DNA from: an uncultured Rhizobiaceae group bacterium | Lineage (GTDB): Bacteria > Pseudomonadota > Alphaproteobacteria > Rhizobiales > Rhizobiaceae | Assembly: GCA_905479965.1 (NCBI GenBank) | Contig: CAJQOR010000134.1 | Span: forward strand, 1-6,735 | Direction: 5' to 3' | Length of the DNA: 6,735 nucleotides | Shown: positions 1 through 6,735 of the stretch, piece after piece | Layout: every line of letters starts with the position of its first letter | Numbering within the stretch: position 1 is the stretch's first letter | Program-made: the position numbers and the translations under genes | Notes under the pieces: model-generated | The model's database searches: none | What the model was told of the DNA's origin: nothing | Seen by the model: only the letters and a program-made list of their open reading frames with translations

Positions 1-71
1 ATAAACTCTTTCGAAAATCATTCTTTATTTAGTGGGTTGGCAAGACGTCAATGTCAAGATGCACGATGATG
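1..71. other. Short flank downstream of surf1, no complete gene
   Basis: The 71 bases after the surf1 stop contain no terminator hairpin that I can see. On the minus strand there is a direct repeat TTGACA-TTGACG (46-57), -35-like. An ATG at 19-21 opens a frame of seven codons (MIFERVY) to the window edge, with only a weak purine stretch upstream. This could be the beginning of the next gene, but too little is visible to call it. Confidence 0.4.
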
Positions 72-827
72 CTAACTCTCAACATCCGCTGTTTTACGTC
101 GAAAAAGAAATATAATAACTATGCATAAAAGTGTTGCTGCAAGCCCGTACCAAGTAAACGCATATTGTAGGTGATTATTTGGCAAATCGATGATTGTGAC
201 ACCGCCTTGGGGAAACCCTCCAGGATTTTGTGCTTCATCAGCATCAACAAAAAGTTTCAACAATTTTGGATCATCAAAACTAAGACCTGTTGTTTGCGCC
301 ATCGAGCGCAAGTCTTTCCAATAGTAGATGTTCTTATCTGGATCATTTTCAGGTACAACACTTGACGGTTTTTCTTCCAGCATTTTTCGCGCAAGCCCCT
401 GCACAGTAATAGAACCACCTACCTGTCCTTCAGATCTATGTATTGGTTCTTTAAAATCAAATGGGACAAATCCTCGATTTATAAAAATTACGCCGAAATC
501 CCCGATCAATGGCGTATAAACATAATAGCCCGAAAATCCATTATGCGTTGCAAAGAAATGGCGTTCTTTCGCATGATCAAATATCCCTGTCACTGTTACA
601 GGTTGATATTCAAAATCATCACCTGCATTTGCTAAATCCAACAGCTCTTGCAAACTTATAGGATTGGAAGTCAACCTCTGTTCAATATTTGTAAGAAGCG
701 TTTCTTTCCATTCAAGACGTTTCATTTGCCACAAGCCAAGTGTAATCAACGCCGCAAAAACAGCTGACAAAATAAGCAAGACCAAGATAGCTGTTATTTT
801 AGATTTAGATGTAGCTGAATTAGGCAC
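72..827 (-). CDS. surf1: SURF1 family cytochrome c oxidase assembly protein
   Basis: SURF1 (Shy1 in yeast) helps insert haem a into subunit I. The protein has 251 residues from GTG at 827. The topology is typical: one helix near each end (about 11-31 and 225-243) with a periplasmic domain between. The first helix ends in the family signature GLWQ (31-34) followed by RLEWK. The domain contains FINRGFVP with N117-R-G, and the C-terminal signature is NNHLQYAFTWYGLA (217-230). Two GTG starts compete. The one at 839 overlaps the GGTGAG ribosome site, while that at 827 lies 7 bases after it, so I choose 827, with an 8-base overlap with the DUF983 gene. The gene is intact. Base composition is slightly more AT-rich than the subunit genes, as expected for a less conserved, probably less expressed protein. 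Confidence 0.96.
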   Translation of the reverse strand: MPNSATSKSKITAILVLLILSAVFAALITLGLWQMKRLEWKETLLTNIEQRLTSNPISLQELLDLANAGDDFEYQPVTVTGIFDHAKERHFFATHNGFSGYYVYTPLIGDFGVIFINRGFVPFDFKEPIHRSEGQVGGSITVQGLARKMLEEKPSSVVPENDPDKNIYYWKDLRSMAQTTGLSFDDPKLLKLFVDADEAQNPGGFPQGGVTIIDLPNNHLQYAFTWYGLAATLLCIVIIFLFRRKTADVES

Positions 828-1200
828 GATCAATCTCACCCTGTTGTGCTTTATTCTTAGATTGCAGACAAATCATAATGCCCTTCATAACGCGCAACAA
901 ATATAACCCAAGCCCAATGGAAATGGGAAACCATATGAGCAGTTGTAGCCATAAAGGTGGGCTGAAATTGACCTCCAGCCACAATGCTAAACCAACAACA
1001 ATGAAACCAACCGCAGTCATGACAAAGACTGCAGGTCCATCTCCAGAATCTGCAAACGAAAAATCAAGATGGCAACTGCGGCAAGATTTTTTAAGACCCA
1101 AGAATCCATCGAACAATTGTCCCTGCCCACAACGAGGGCAACGCCCTTTCATCCCGGTCTTGATCGGGTCAACTGGTGCAAAGCGTTGCTCATCGCTCAT
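820..1200 (-). CDS. DUF983 family membrane zinc-ribbon protein
   Basis: A 126-residue protein of the DUF983 family, frequent next to cox assembly genes in alphaproteobacteria. The N-terminal cytoplasmic part has two CxxC knuckles, C21/C24 (GRCPRCGQGQLF) and C40/C43 (SCRSCHLDF), which look like a zinc ribbon. They are followed by the family block FADSGDGPAVFV at 49-60. Two membrane helices follow at about 58-76 and 82-101, then a short charged tail. The ATG has AGGA 7 bases upstream. The gene begins 72 bases after coxC, behind the terminator-like hairpin, and its end overlaps surf1. The biochemical function is not established. A role in oxidase assembly or metal handling is inference from context. 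Family assignment is from recognised motifs. Confidence 0.93.
   Translation of the reverse strand: MSDEQRFAPVDPIKTGMKGRCPRCGQGQLFDGFLGLKKSCRSCHLDFSFADSGDGPAVFVMTAVGFIVVGLALWLEVNFSPPLWLQLLIWFPISIGLGLYLLRVMKGIMICLQSKNKAQQGEIDRA
835..840 (-). promoter_or_regulatory. Ribosome binding site that sets the surf1 start
   Basis: GGTGAG on the minus strand inside the last codons of the DUF983 gene, 7 bases before GTG at 827. The alternative GTG at 837-839 is part of this site. It is weaker than the sites of coxC or the coxF-like gene. Confidence 0.5.
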
Positions 1201-1217
1201 TGATGTTTCCTATCCTC

Positions 1218-1247
1218 AAAATAGAAAGGGCGACCATCTAGCCGCCC
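1218..1247 (-). terminator. Probable intrinsic (partial) terminator after coxC
   Basis: Minus-strand RNA forms a 7-bp stem, GGGCGGC with GTCGCCC, around a 6-base loop. One pair is G-U and would be A-C on the other strand, so the structure favours minus-strand RNA. The tail TTTCTATTTT directly follows, and an AAA precedes the stem region. It lies between the coxC stop and the DUF983 ATG, with only 17 bases from the end of the tail to that ATG. There is no room for a full promoter, so DUF983 and surf1 probably rely on read-through or on a promoter inside coxC. Confidence 0.6.
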
Positions 1248-1272
1248 TCCTTTAAACTTTATATCGACCACC

Positions 1273-2145
1273 TTAGTGATGGATCGGTGCGCCCCAAGAT
1301 GCCCATACATAGATGGCAAAGAAGAGGAACAACCACACCACATCCACAAAGTGCCAGTACCAAGCAGCGGCTTCAAAACCGAAATGTTGCTTTGGCGTGA
1401 AGTGACCCTTCAACGCACGGATCAAGCAAATTGCTAGGAAGATTGTACCGACCAGAACGTGGAAGCCGTGGAAGCCTGTTGCCATGAAGAATGTTGCACC
1501 ATAGATGCTATCTTTGAAGGCAAACGGTGCCACTGTGTATTCATAGAACTGAACGCCTGAGAACAATACACCAAGAAGGATTGTACCAAGCAAGCCGTAG
1601 GTGAGACCCTGGCGATCGCCGTGAAGAAGTGCATGGTGCGCCCAAGTAACCGCTGTACCAGACCATAAAAGAATAACAGTGTTGTATAGAGGCAGGTGAA
1701 GCGGGTCTAGAACTTCAATACCTGCTGGTGGCCACTGACCACCGGTATAAGCAACACGCGCTTCCTGGATAGCTTCAGCAGGGTAAAGACTTGCATCAAA
1801 GAATGCCCAGAACCATGCTACAAAGAACATAACCTCCGAAGCAATGAACATAATCATGCCATAACGCAGATGCATAGAAACAACGCGTGTGTGATGGCCT
1901 TCATGCGCTTCTTTAATCGTCGCTGCCCACCAGCCAATCATTGTAAATAGCACAATGGCTAGGCCGATATAGAAGATCCAAGGACCTGTTAAGAACGACA
2001 ATCCTTTAAGCGAAGCACCAGCATCTGACAAATAGCGCATATAGCCTATGCCACCCAATGCCATCACCAAAGCGCCAATTGAACCTAATAGCGGCCATGG
2101 GCTCGGATCAATAATATGATAGTCGTGATTCTTATTTCCAGCCAT
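1273..2145 (-). CDS. coxC: Cytochrome c oxidase subunit III
   Basis: Subunit III is a seven-helix membrane protein without redox metals. It packs against subunit I and stabilises sustained proton uptake and turnover. The protein has 290 residues, the full bacterial length with the seventh helix. Conserved blocks are HDYHIIDPSPWPLL near the N-terminus, the WW pair at 72-73 with HEGHHT at 81-86, RYGMIMFIASEVMFF with the buried E104, WAFFDASL at 113-120, WPPAGI, FHGFHVLVGTIFL, and the C-terminal block FGFEAAAWYWHFVDVVWLF. The ATG has GAGGGG 8 bases upstream, a strong site. It is separated from ctaG by 122 bases of spacer, and its stop is followed within about 30 bases by a terminator-like hairpin. 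This makes it the last structural subunit of the operon. Confidence 0.98.
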   Translation of the reverse strand: MAGNKNHDYHIIDPSPWPLLGSIGALVMALGGIGYMRYLSDAGASLKGLSFLTGPWIFYIGLAIVLFTMIGWWAATIKEAHEGHHTRVVSMHLRYGMIMFIASEVMFFVAWFWAFFDASLYPAEAIQEARVAYTGGQWPPAGIEVLDPLHLPLYNTVILLWSGTAVTWAHHALLHGDRQGLTYGLLGTILLGVLFSGVQFYEYTVAPFAFKDSIYGATFFMATGFHGFHVLVGTIFLAICLIRALKGHFTPKQHFGFEAAAWYWHFVDVVWLFLFFAIYVWASWGAPIHH

Positions 2146-2157
2146 ATGAATTACCCC

Positions 2158-2265
2158 TCAATGGTTGATTCTTCGCGGTTGATTCTTCGCGGTTGAGTTT
2201 CCGCCCGCACGGACATGCGTTGCGGATACCACAACATGAGTTATATTTTGAAGTCTTTTTTTCAT
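2158..2265 (-). CDS. Possible small ORF (35 aa) between ctaG and coxC
   Basis: I do not recognise this product. The frame opens with ATG three bases after the ctaG stop and has GAGGGA 5 bases upstream, a good ribosome site. It runs 35 codons and ends in a TGA that merges with the coxC ribosome site (TGAGGGG). The peptide starts MKKRLQNITHVVV and is strongly basic at its C-terminus (QPRRINH). It has no membrane helix, no Cys and no obvious domain. The second half is encoded by a 14-bp tandem repeat read in two different frames, which argues against a conserved protein. It may be a translated spacer that couples ctaG and coxC translation, a lineage-specific small protein, or a chance frame. The good start signal and fit to the spacer are seen; any function is unknown. 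Confidence 0.35.
   Translation of the reverse strand: MKKRLQNITHVVVSATHVRAGGNSTAKNQPRRINH
2163..2196. repeat. 14-bp tandem repeat, 2.4 copies
   Basis: On the plus strand GGTTGATTCTTCGC occurs at 2163-2176 and again, identical, at 2177-2190, followed by a partial copy GGTTGA at 2191-2196. Perfect identity suggests a recent duplication by slippage. It lies just upstream of the coxC ribosome site, so a copy-number change would alter leader length and, because 14 is not a multiple of 3, shift the frame of the small ORF. Confidence 0.9.
2200..2226 (-). other. Hairpin in the ctaG-coxC spacer
   Basis: Minus-strand RNA can pair TCCGC with GCGGA and, inside that, CGCA with TGCG around a 6-base loop (TGTCCG). 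A small internal loop of AA against G separates the two helices. No U-tract follows, so it is not an intrinsic terminator. It might be an mRNA processing or stability element between ctaG and coxC; this is inference. Confidence 0.4.
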
Positions 2266-2267
2266 AA

Positions 2268-2888
2268 TCATCCCTCGCCTTCACCAATATTTTTTGGTGT
2301 CGTCGCTGCCGCTACCGGCTTTTCATCGCCATAGGGGAAGAATGTATAAGAAAGTGTGATGGTTTTAATGCCTTTAGTCTCTTCGTAGTTCACAATGTCT
2401 GGATCAACAAAGAAGACAACTGGCATATCTAGAACTTCACCTGGCTCAAGCTCTGTCTCAGTAAAACAGAAACATTCAACCTTGTTAAAGTAAGCACCAG
2501 CGGATTGTGGGGTTACGTTAAATGTCGCCTGACCATGCGTGTTCATTTGTGAAATACTTTTCGCAAAATATTCCATTTGAGTTGTCTCACCAATGGCAAT
2601 TTCAACTTCACGGACTTTCGGAGCAAATTCCCAACCAAGAGCTGGTGAGATATTTGCATCAAAGCGGATTTTAATCTTCTGATCTAAGATCACATCTGAT
2701 GCTTGTTCAACGCGTGCTGTTGTTCCGCCATAACCTGTGACCTGGCAAAAAACCTCATATAGTGGAACCGCTGCATAGCTCATTCCAACCATCGCGCCGA
2801 CAAAACCAACACACGCGAATGCAACATTGCGATGGCGCTTTACCGCTGGGTTTTTCTTGAGGGAATTTTGTTGTTCAATATTTGACAT
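2268..2888 (-). CDS. ctaG: Cytochrome c oxidase assembly protein CtaG/Cox11 (CuB copper chaperone)
   Basis: CtaG/Cox11 is membrane-anchored with a periplasmic copper-binding domain that supplies copper for the CuB site of subunit I. The protein has 206 residues from ATG at 2888. One membrane helix lies at about 22-42, followed by the family motif VPLYEVFCQVTGYGGT with C48. The copper-binding pair C139 and C141 sits in ECFCF, and is followed by the conserved LEPGE and DMPVVFFVDP at 155-164. SYTFFPY near 180-186 is the usual end of the domain. The polar tail is unremarkable. A GTG at 2894 would add two residues, but it overlaps the GAGGG ribosome site, so the ATG is preferred. It starts 10 bases after the coxF-like gene. 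Family identity is certain. Confidence 0.97.
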   Translation of the reverse strand: MSNIEQQNSLKKNPAVKRHRNVAFACVGFVGAMVGMSYAAVPLYEVFCQVTGYGGTTARVEQASDVILDQKIKIRFDANISPALGWEFAPKVREVEIAIGETTQMEYFAKSISQMNTHGQATFNVTPQSAGAYFNKVECFCFTETELEPGEVLDMPVVFFVDPDIVNYEETKGIKTITLSYTFFPYGDEKPVAAATTPKNIGEGEG

Positions 2889-2893
2889 ACTCA

Positions 2894-2898
2894 CCCTC
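2894..2898 (-). promoter_or_regulatory. Ribosome binding site that sets the ctaG start
   Basis: GAGGG on the minus strand, 5 bases before ATG at 2888. The upstream GTG (2892-2894) overlaps the last G of this site and cannot be served by it. Confidence 0.7.
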
Positions 2899-3057
2899 TT
2901 ACAAACTACGGTTTAGGATATCTGGACCAATTTTAATCACGGTCAATGCGTAAACGATAAAGACAAAGGCAACCAAAAATATCGCAAGAGCAATCGAACG
3001 TCCCTTGCGCGCTTTGGCTTGCTTTTCTGTCAGCTCAACGCGTTCGATATCAGCCAT
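2899..3057 (-). CDS. coxF: CoxF-like small single-helix membrane protein
   Basis: A 52-codon gene between ctaB and ctaG. The first 20 or so residues are hydrophilic and charged (VELTEKQAKARKGR). One membrane helix follows at about 22-41, then a short tail ending GPDILNRSL. This gives one helix with the N-terminus probably in the cytoplasm. The gene is well supported: a perfect GGAGGT lies 5 bases before the ATG, the ATG overlaps the ctaB stop as TAATG, and ctaG starts 10 bases beyond its stop. Small proteins called CoxF occupy this position in alphaproteobacterial cox operons, and the name rests on position, size and topology, not on a sequence search. Its role is not established; a part in oxidase assembly, perhaps alongside CtaG, is inference from position. 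Confidence 0.85.
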   Translation of the reverse strand: MADIERVELTEKQAKARKGRSIALAIFLVAFVFIVYALTVIKIGPDILNRSL

Positions 3058-4001
3058 TACAGACCTCCAACGATCAGCATGATCGCACGATCGATGAGTA
3101 GCATACCAAAAATCGCAAATAGATAAATGATTGAGTATCCAAACAACTTCTTAGCTGGCTTCATCGTTTGATCATCATCACGCATTTGATAGGTTTTAAA
3201 TGTGTACCAAACAAACCCTAGACCAAGCGCTAGCGAAACAACGCCGTAAGCAAGACCTGCAAATCCCAGTACCGTTGGTAGAACACCAACAACAGCCGTT
3301 AGTACGGCATAAACCAACATCTGGACTTTGGTTTTTCGAGCGCCTACGACATTTGGCATCATCGGAACACCAACAGCCTCATAATCGCCTTCTTTAAACA
3401 AAGCCAATGCCCAAAAATGCGGTGGTGTCCATAAGAAGATGATCGCAAAAAGCACAACGCTCTCAACTGTGACGGTGCCCGTAACAGCAGCCCAGCCAAT
3501 CATCGGCGGGAACGCTCCAGCTGCGCCTCCAATAACAATATTCTGAGGGGTCGATCGCTTAAGCCACATAGTGTAAACAACGGCATAGAATACGATCGTG
3601 AAGGCTAGAATACCTGCAGCCAACCAATTGGTGGCCAAGCCTAAAAAGATCGTTGAAAATACGGACAGGCCAATACCAAAACCTAAAGCTTCTGGTTTGG
3701 TGATACGGCCTGATGGAATAGGACGTTTTTGCGTGCGGGTCATGACTGCATCGATATCTGCATCATACCACATATTCAACGCGCCGCTGGCACCCGCACC
3801 AATTGCAATACACAAGATTGCGACCATGCCAATGAATGGGTGGATATAACCGGGTGCTACGATCAAACCTACGGCCGCTGTAAACACGACAAGCGACATA
3901 ACGCGTGGCTTGAGCAATTCAAAATAATCACCAGCAACCGCCTCTGACAAATGCACATCAGAAGAAGGTGATTTTATTTCGATATTTTGAGTGACTGCCA
4001 T
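3057..4001 (-). CDS. ctaB: Protohaem IX farnesyltransferase (haem O synthase)
   Basis: A membrane UbiA-family prenyltransferase that adds a farnesyl group to the 2-vinyl of haem B, giving haem O, the precursor of the haem A used by this oxidase. It has 314 residues, normal for the family. The first Asp-rich motif is N76-x3-D80-x3-D84 (NMWYDADID) and is followed by RTQKRP at 89-94. YTMWLKR at 143-149 with the following [17 protein letters not shown] is a CtaB signature, and the second conserved loop [16 protein letters not shown] spans 192-207. About nine hydrophobic helices are visible. The ATG lies 101 bases after coxA. Its ribosome site is weak (CGGA, 11 bases away), so translation may be lower than for the subunits. 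Its TAA stop shares a base with the ATG of the next gene. The haem A synthase ctaA, which acts next, is not in this window. Confidence 0.98.
   Translation of the reverse strand: MAVTQNIEIKSPSSDVHLSEAVAGDYFELLKPRVMSLVVFTAAVGLIVAPGYIHPFIGMVAILCIAIGAGASGALNMWYDADIDAVMTRTQKRPIPSGRITKPEALGFGIGLSVFSTIFLGLATNWLAAGILAFTIVFYAVVYTMWLKRSTPQNIVIGGAAGAFPPMIGWAAVTGTVTVESVVLFAIIFLWTPPHFWALALFKEGDYEAVGVPMMPNVVGARKTKVQMLVYAVLTAVVGVLPTVLGFAGLAYGVVSLALGLGFVWYTFKTYQMRDDDQTMKPAKKLFGYSIIYLFAIFGMLLIDRAIMLIVGGL
3063..3068 (-). promoter_or_regulatory. Consensus ribosome binding site for the coxF-like gene
   Basis: GGAGGT on the minus strand, 5 bases before the ATG and inside the last codons of ctaB. It is the best Shine-Dalgarno match in the window and the main reason to treat the 52-codon frame as a real gene. 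Confidence 0.8.
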
Positions 4002-4027
4002 TTAAGTGGTTATCCGTTCAAAGTTAC

Positions 4028-4041
4028 TAAACGCCCGTTTA
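4028..4041 (-). repeat. Short inverted repeat upstream of ctaB
   Basis: TAAAC and GTTTA form a 5-bp inverted repeat around a 4-base spacer, about 27 bases upstream of the ctaB ATG. It could be a minor RNA hairpin or a protein-binding palindrome. It is short enough to be chance, and I assign no function. Confidence 0.3.
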
Positions 4042-4051
4042 ATTTTTAGCG

Positions 4052-4084
4052 AAACCGCCGAGATCAAAAATGAACCGGCGGCTT
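4052..4084 (-). other. Inverted repeat in the coxA-ctaB spacer
   Basis: Minus-strand RNA can form a 9-bp stem, AAGCCGCCG with CGGCGGTTT (one G-U pair), around a 15-base loop. The loop can itself pair further as TCA-TTTT-TGA. The stem starts about 18 bases after the coxA stop. The 3' tail is TTTCGCTAAAAATT, too poor in U for a strong intrinsic terminator. It may be a 3'-end stabiliser for coxBA mRNA or a partial attenuator that lowers ctaB expression. The role is inference. Confidence 0.5.
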
Positions 4085-4102
4085 CTATTTTTAACACGAA
4101 GA

Positions 4103-5767
<1,665 letters not shown>

Positions 5768-5772
5768 CTATC

Positions 5773-6654
5773 TTATTGAGCTTCAGACGCAGCGAGTTGA
5801 ACGGCTTTTTCACCCGTTGCAACTGATGCCATCAAAGCTTCGTTAGCACTTTCAAGATCGTCAGCTGCTGCTGCCAACCAAGTATTATATTGTTCGTTAG
5901 ACACAACACGAATGCCGATTGGCATGTAAGCGTGGTCTTTCCCGCAAAGCTCAGAACACTGACCATAATAAAGGCCTTCTTTCTCCGCTTTAAACCAAGT
6001 TTCGTTCAAACGACCAGGGATCGCATCAATCTTGATGCCAAAAGCTGGCATTGCAAAAGCGTGGATCACATCGGCAGCAGTCACAATAACGCGTACCATT
6101 GTATCGACAGGAACAACGATGTCATTATCAACCGCAAGCAAGCGTGGATAATCAGCCACATCTTCTTTGCCGTATGTTGCGCGATCATCTTCCTGAAGCA
6201 TCAACGCATCAAATGAAAGCTCACCCTCTGTTTGGTACTCATAACCCCAATACCACTGATAACCTGTGGCTTTGATCGTAAGTTGCGGCTCTTCTTCTGG
6301 CGCAAGTTGCTGCGTCAAAATATTAAATGACGGAATAGCAATCGCTAGCAACATCAAAATCGGACCCAATGTCCAAACAATCTCAATACTTGTATTGTGG
6401 GTTGTCTTTGATGGTGTTGGATTAGAAGATGCTTTAAATTTTATGCCCACATAAATGAGCAATGCCAAAACAAACAATGTGATAGGGACGATAAACCACA
6501 TTGTATAGTGTTCAAATTCTCTGATTTGACGCATCATGTCAGTCGCAGCTGGCTGCAAACCCATTTGCCAATCAACTGGTTGAGCAGCAAATGCACTTTT
6601 AATCGAAAGCAGCAGGCCTGATAGCATTAAAGCCGCGTGAGCCAATTTTTTCAC
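5773..6654 (-). CDS. coxB: Cytochrome c oxidase subunit II (aa3-type), CuA subunit
   Basis: Subunit II takes electrons from cytochrome c at its periplasmic CuA centre and passes them to haem a in subunit I. From a GTG start the protein has 293 residues. A signal peptide covers about residues 1-23, with a signal peptidase I site at AFA and no lipobox Cys. Two membrane helices follow, at about 54-72 and 93-113. The cupredoxin domain has the aromatic patch YQWYWGYEY near 132-140. The complete CuA ligand set is present: H198, then C233, E235, C237, H241 and M244 in C-x-E-x-C-x3-H-x2-M. There is no fused cytochrome c domain. The Ala-rich tail after the CuA loop resembles other alphaproteobacterial CoxB proteins. 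The reading frame is open back to a TTG at 6672, but the GAGGGAGA ribosome site lies between TTG and GTG, so I prefer GTG at 6654. It is the first gene of the operon seen here and lies 17 bases from coxA. Family assignment is certain; the start is inferred. Confidence 0.97.
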   Translation of the reverse strand: MKKLAHAALMLSGLLLSIKSAFAAQPVDWQMGLQPAATDMMRQIREFEHYTMWFIVPITLFVLALLIYVGIKFKASSNPTPSKTTHNTSIEIVWTLGPILMLLAIAIPSFNILTQQLAPEEEPQLTIKATGYQWYWGYEYQTEGELSFDALMLQEDDRATYGKEDVADYPRLLAVDNDIVVPVDTMVRVIVTAADVIHAFAMPAFGIKIDAIPGRLNETWFKAEKEGLYYGQCSELCGKDHAYMPIGIRVVSNEQYNTWLAAAADDLESANEALMASVATGEKAVQLAASEAQ

Positions 6655-6660
6655 GTTGGA

Positions 6661-6668
6661 TCTCCCTC
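6661..6668 (-). promoter_or_regulatory. Ribosome binding site that sets the coxB start
   Basis: The minus strand reads GAGGGAGA here. Its GGGAG core ends 7 bases before GTG at 6654. It lies downstream of the alternative TTG at 6672, so that TTG cannot use it. The GTG start also gives a cleaner signal peptide beginning VKKLAHAAL. Confidence 0.7.
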
Positions 6669-6681
6669 GCAAAACGTTTTA

Positions 6682-6696
6682 GCGCCCTTACGGCGC
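6682..6696 (-). other. Small GC hairpin in the coxB leader
   Basis: GCGCC and GGCGC form a perfect 5-bp stem around the loop GTAAG (minus strand). It lies just upstream of the coxB ribosome site, and the AT-rich stretch TATATTAAGATT (6699-6710) lies just upstream of it. It could be a 5' leader structure or the weak terminator of a gene beyond the right edge, since TAAAACGTTTT follows. The AT-rich stretch could hold a -10 element, but I find no convincing -35 partner, so no promoter is called. Confidence 0.35.
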
Positions 6697-6735
6697 AGAA
6701 TCTTAATATACCCTTGTCCGTTAAAACCACAGTTT

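Noticed and set aside
19..57. TTGACA/TTGACG direct repeat as a promoter for a gene starting at ATG 19-21
   Set aside because: Spacing to the AT-rich TAAATA is 20 or 14 bases, and the other candidate, TAAAGA, matches the -10 consensus at only three of six bases. Only seven codons of the supposed gene are visible. Not enough to call either.
878..1255. 125-codon plus-strand ORF opposite the DUF983 gene
   Set aside because: It is antisense to a clear DUF983 gene, has Ser/Pro/Lys-rich shadow-like composition, no recognisable domain and no good ribosome site. The minus-strand gene explains the sequence fully.
3598..3849. Plus-strand ORFs opposite ctaB (also 3200-3397 and 3729-3947)
   Set aside because: All are antisense to conserved ctaB codons and read as low-information shadow peptides.
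5890..6216. 108-codon plus-strand ORF opposite coxB
   Set aside because: It lies entirely within the conserved CuA domain of coxB on the other strand and has no family motif or genomic context.

Overview
The window is one chromosomal stretch carrying an aa3-type (A1 family) cytochrome c oxidase operon. Every credible gene lies on the minus strand, so transcription runs from the right edge to the left edge. The order is coxB (subunit II), coxA (subunit I), ctaB (haem O synthase), a 52-residue coxF-like gene, ctaG (Cox11-type copper chaperone), coxC (subunit III), a DUF983 membrane zinc-ribbon protein, and surf1. This gene order, together with CtaG/Cox11, SURF1 and DUF983 and a subunit I numbered almost residue for residue like that of Paracoccus denitrificans, points to an alphaproteobacterium. 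Base composition is moderate, by eye a little under 50% GC, which fits a marine or other lower-GC lineage better than a typical high-GC soil genus. I cannot name the genus.

Right part (about 4100-6735): a short leader with a small hairpin precedes coxB, and coxA follows after 17 bases. These encode the catalytic core: the CuA site in subunit II receives electrons from cytochrome c, and haem a, haem a3 and CuB in subunit I reduce oxygen and pump protons. All metal ligands and the D- and K-channel residues are present.

Middle part (about 2150-4100): a 101-base spacer with two inverted repeats separates coxA from ctaB. ctaB, the coxF-like gene and ctaG are tightly coupled (TAATG overlap, then a 10-base gap). 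CtaB farnesylates haem B on the route to haem A, and CtaG delivers copper to CuB. Between ctaG and coxC is a 122-base spacer with a 14-bp tandem repeat, a hairpin, and an open 35-codon reading frame that has its own Shine-Dalgarno sequence. This is the least expected element in the window.

Left part (1-2145): coxC is followed by a terminator-like hairpin, then DUF983 and surf1, which overlap. The hairpin may reduce expression of these two genes relative to the structural subunits. The last 71 bases at the left hold no complete gene.

The ctaA gene for haem A synthase, which this oxidase needs, is not in the window, nor is a sco gene, so both must lie elsewhere. Apart from the small ORF and the spacer structures, this is a conventional respiratory operon. 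I see no mobile element, CRISPR array, RNA gene or defence system.
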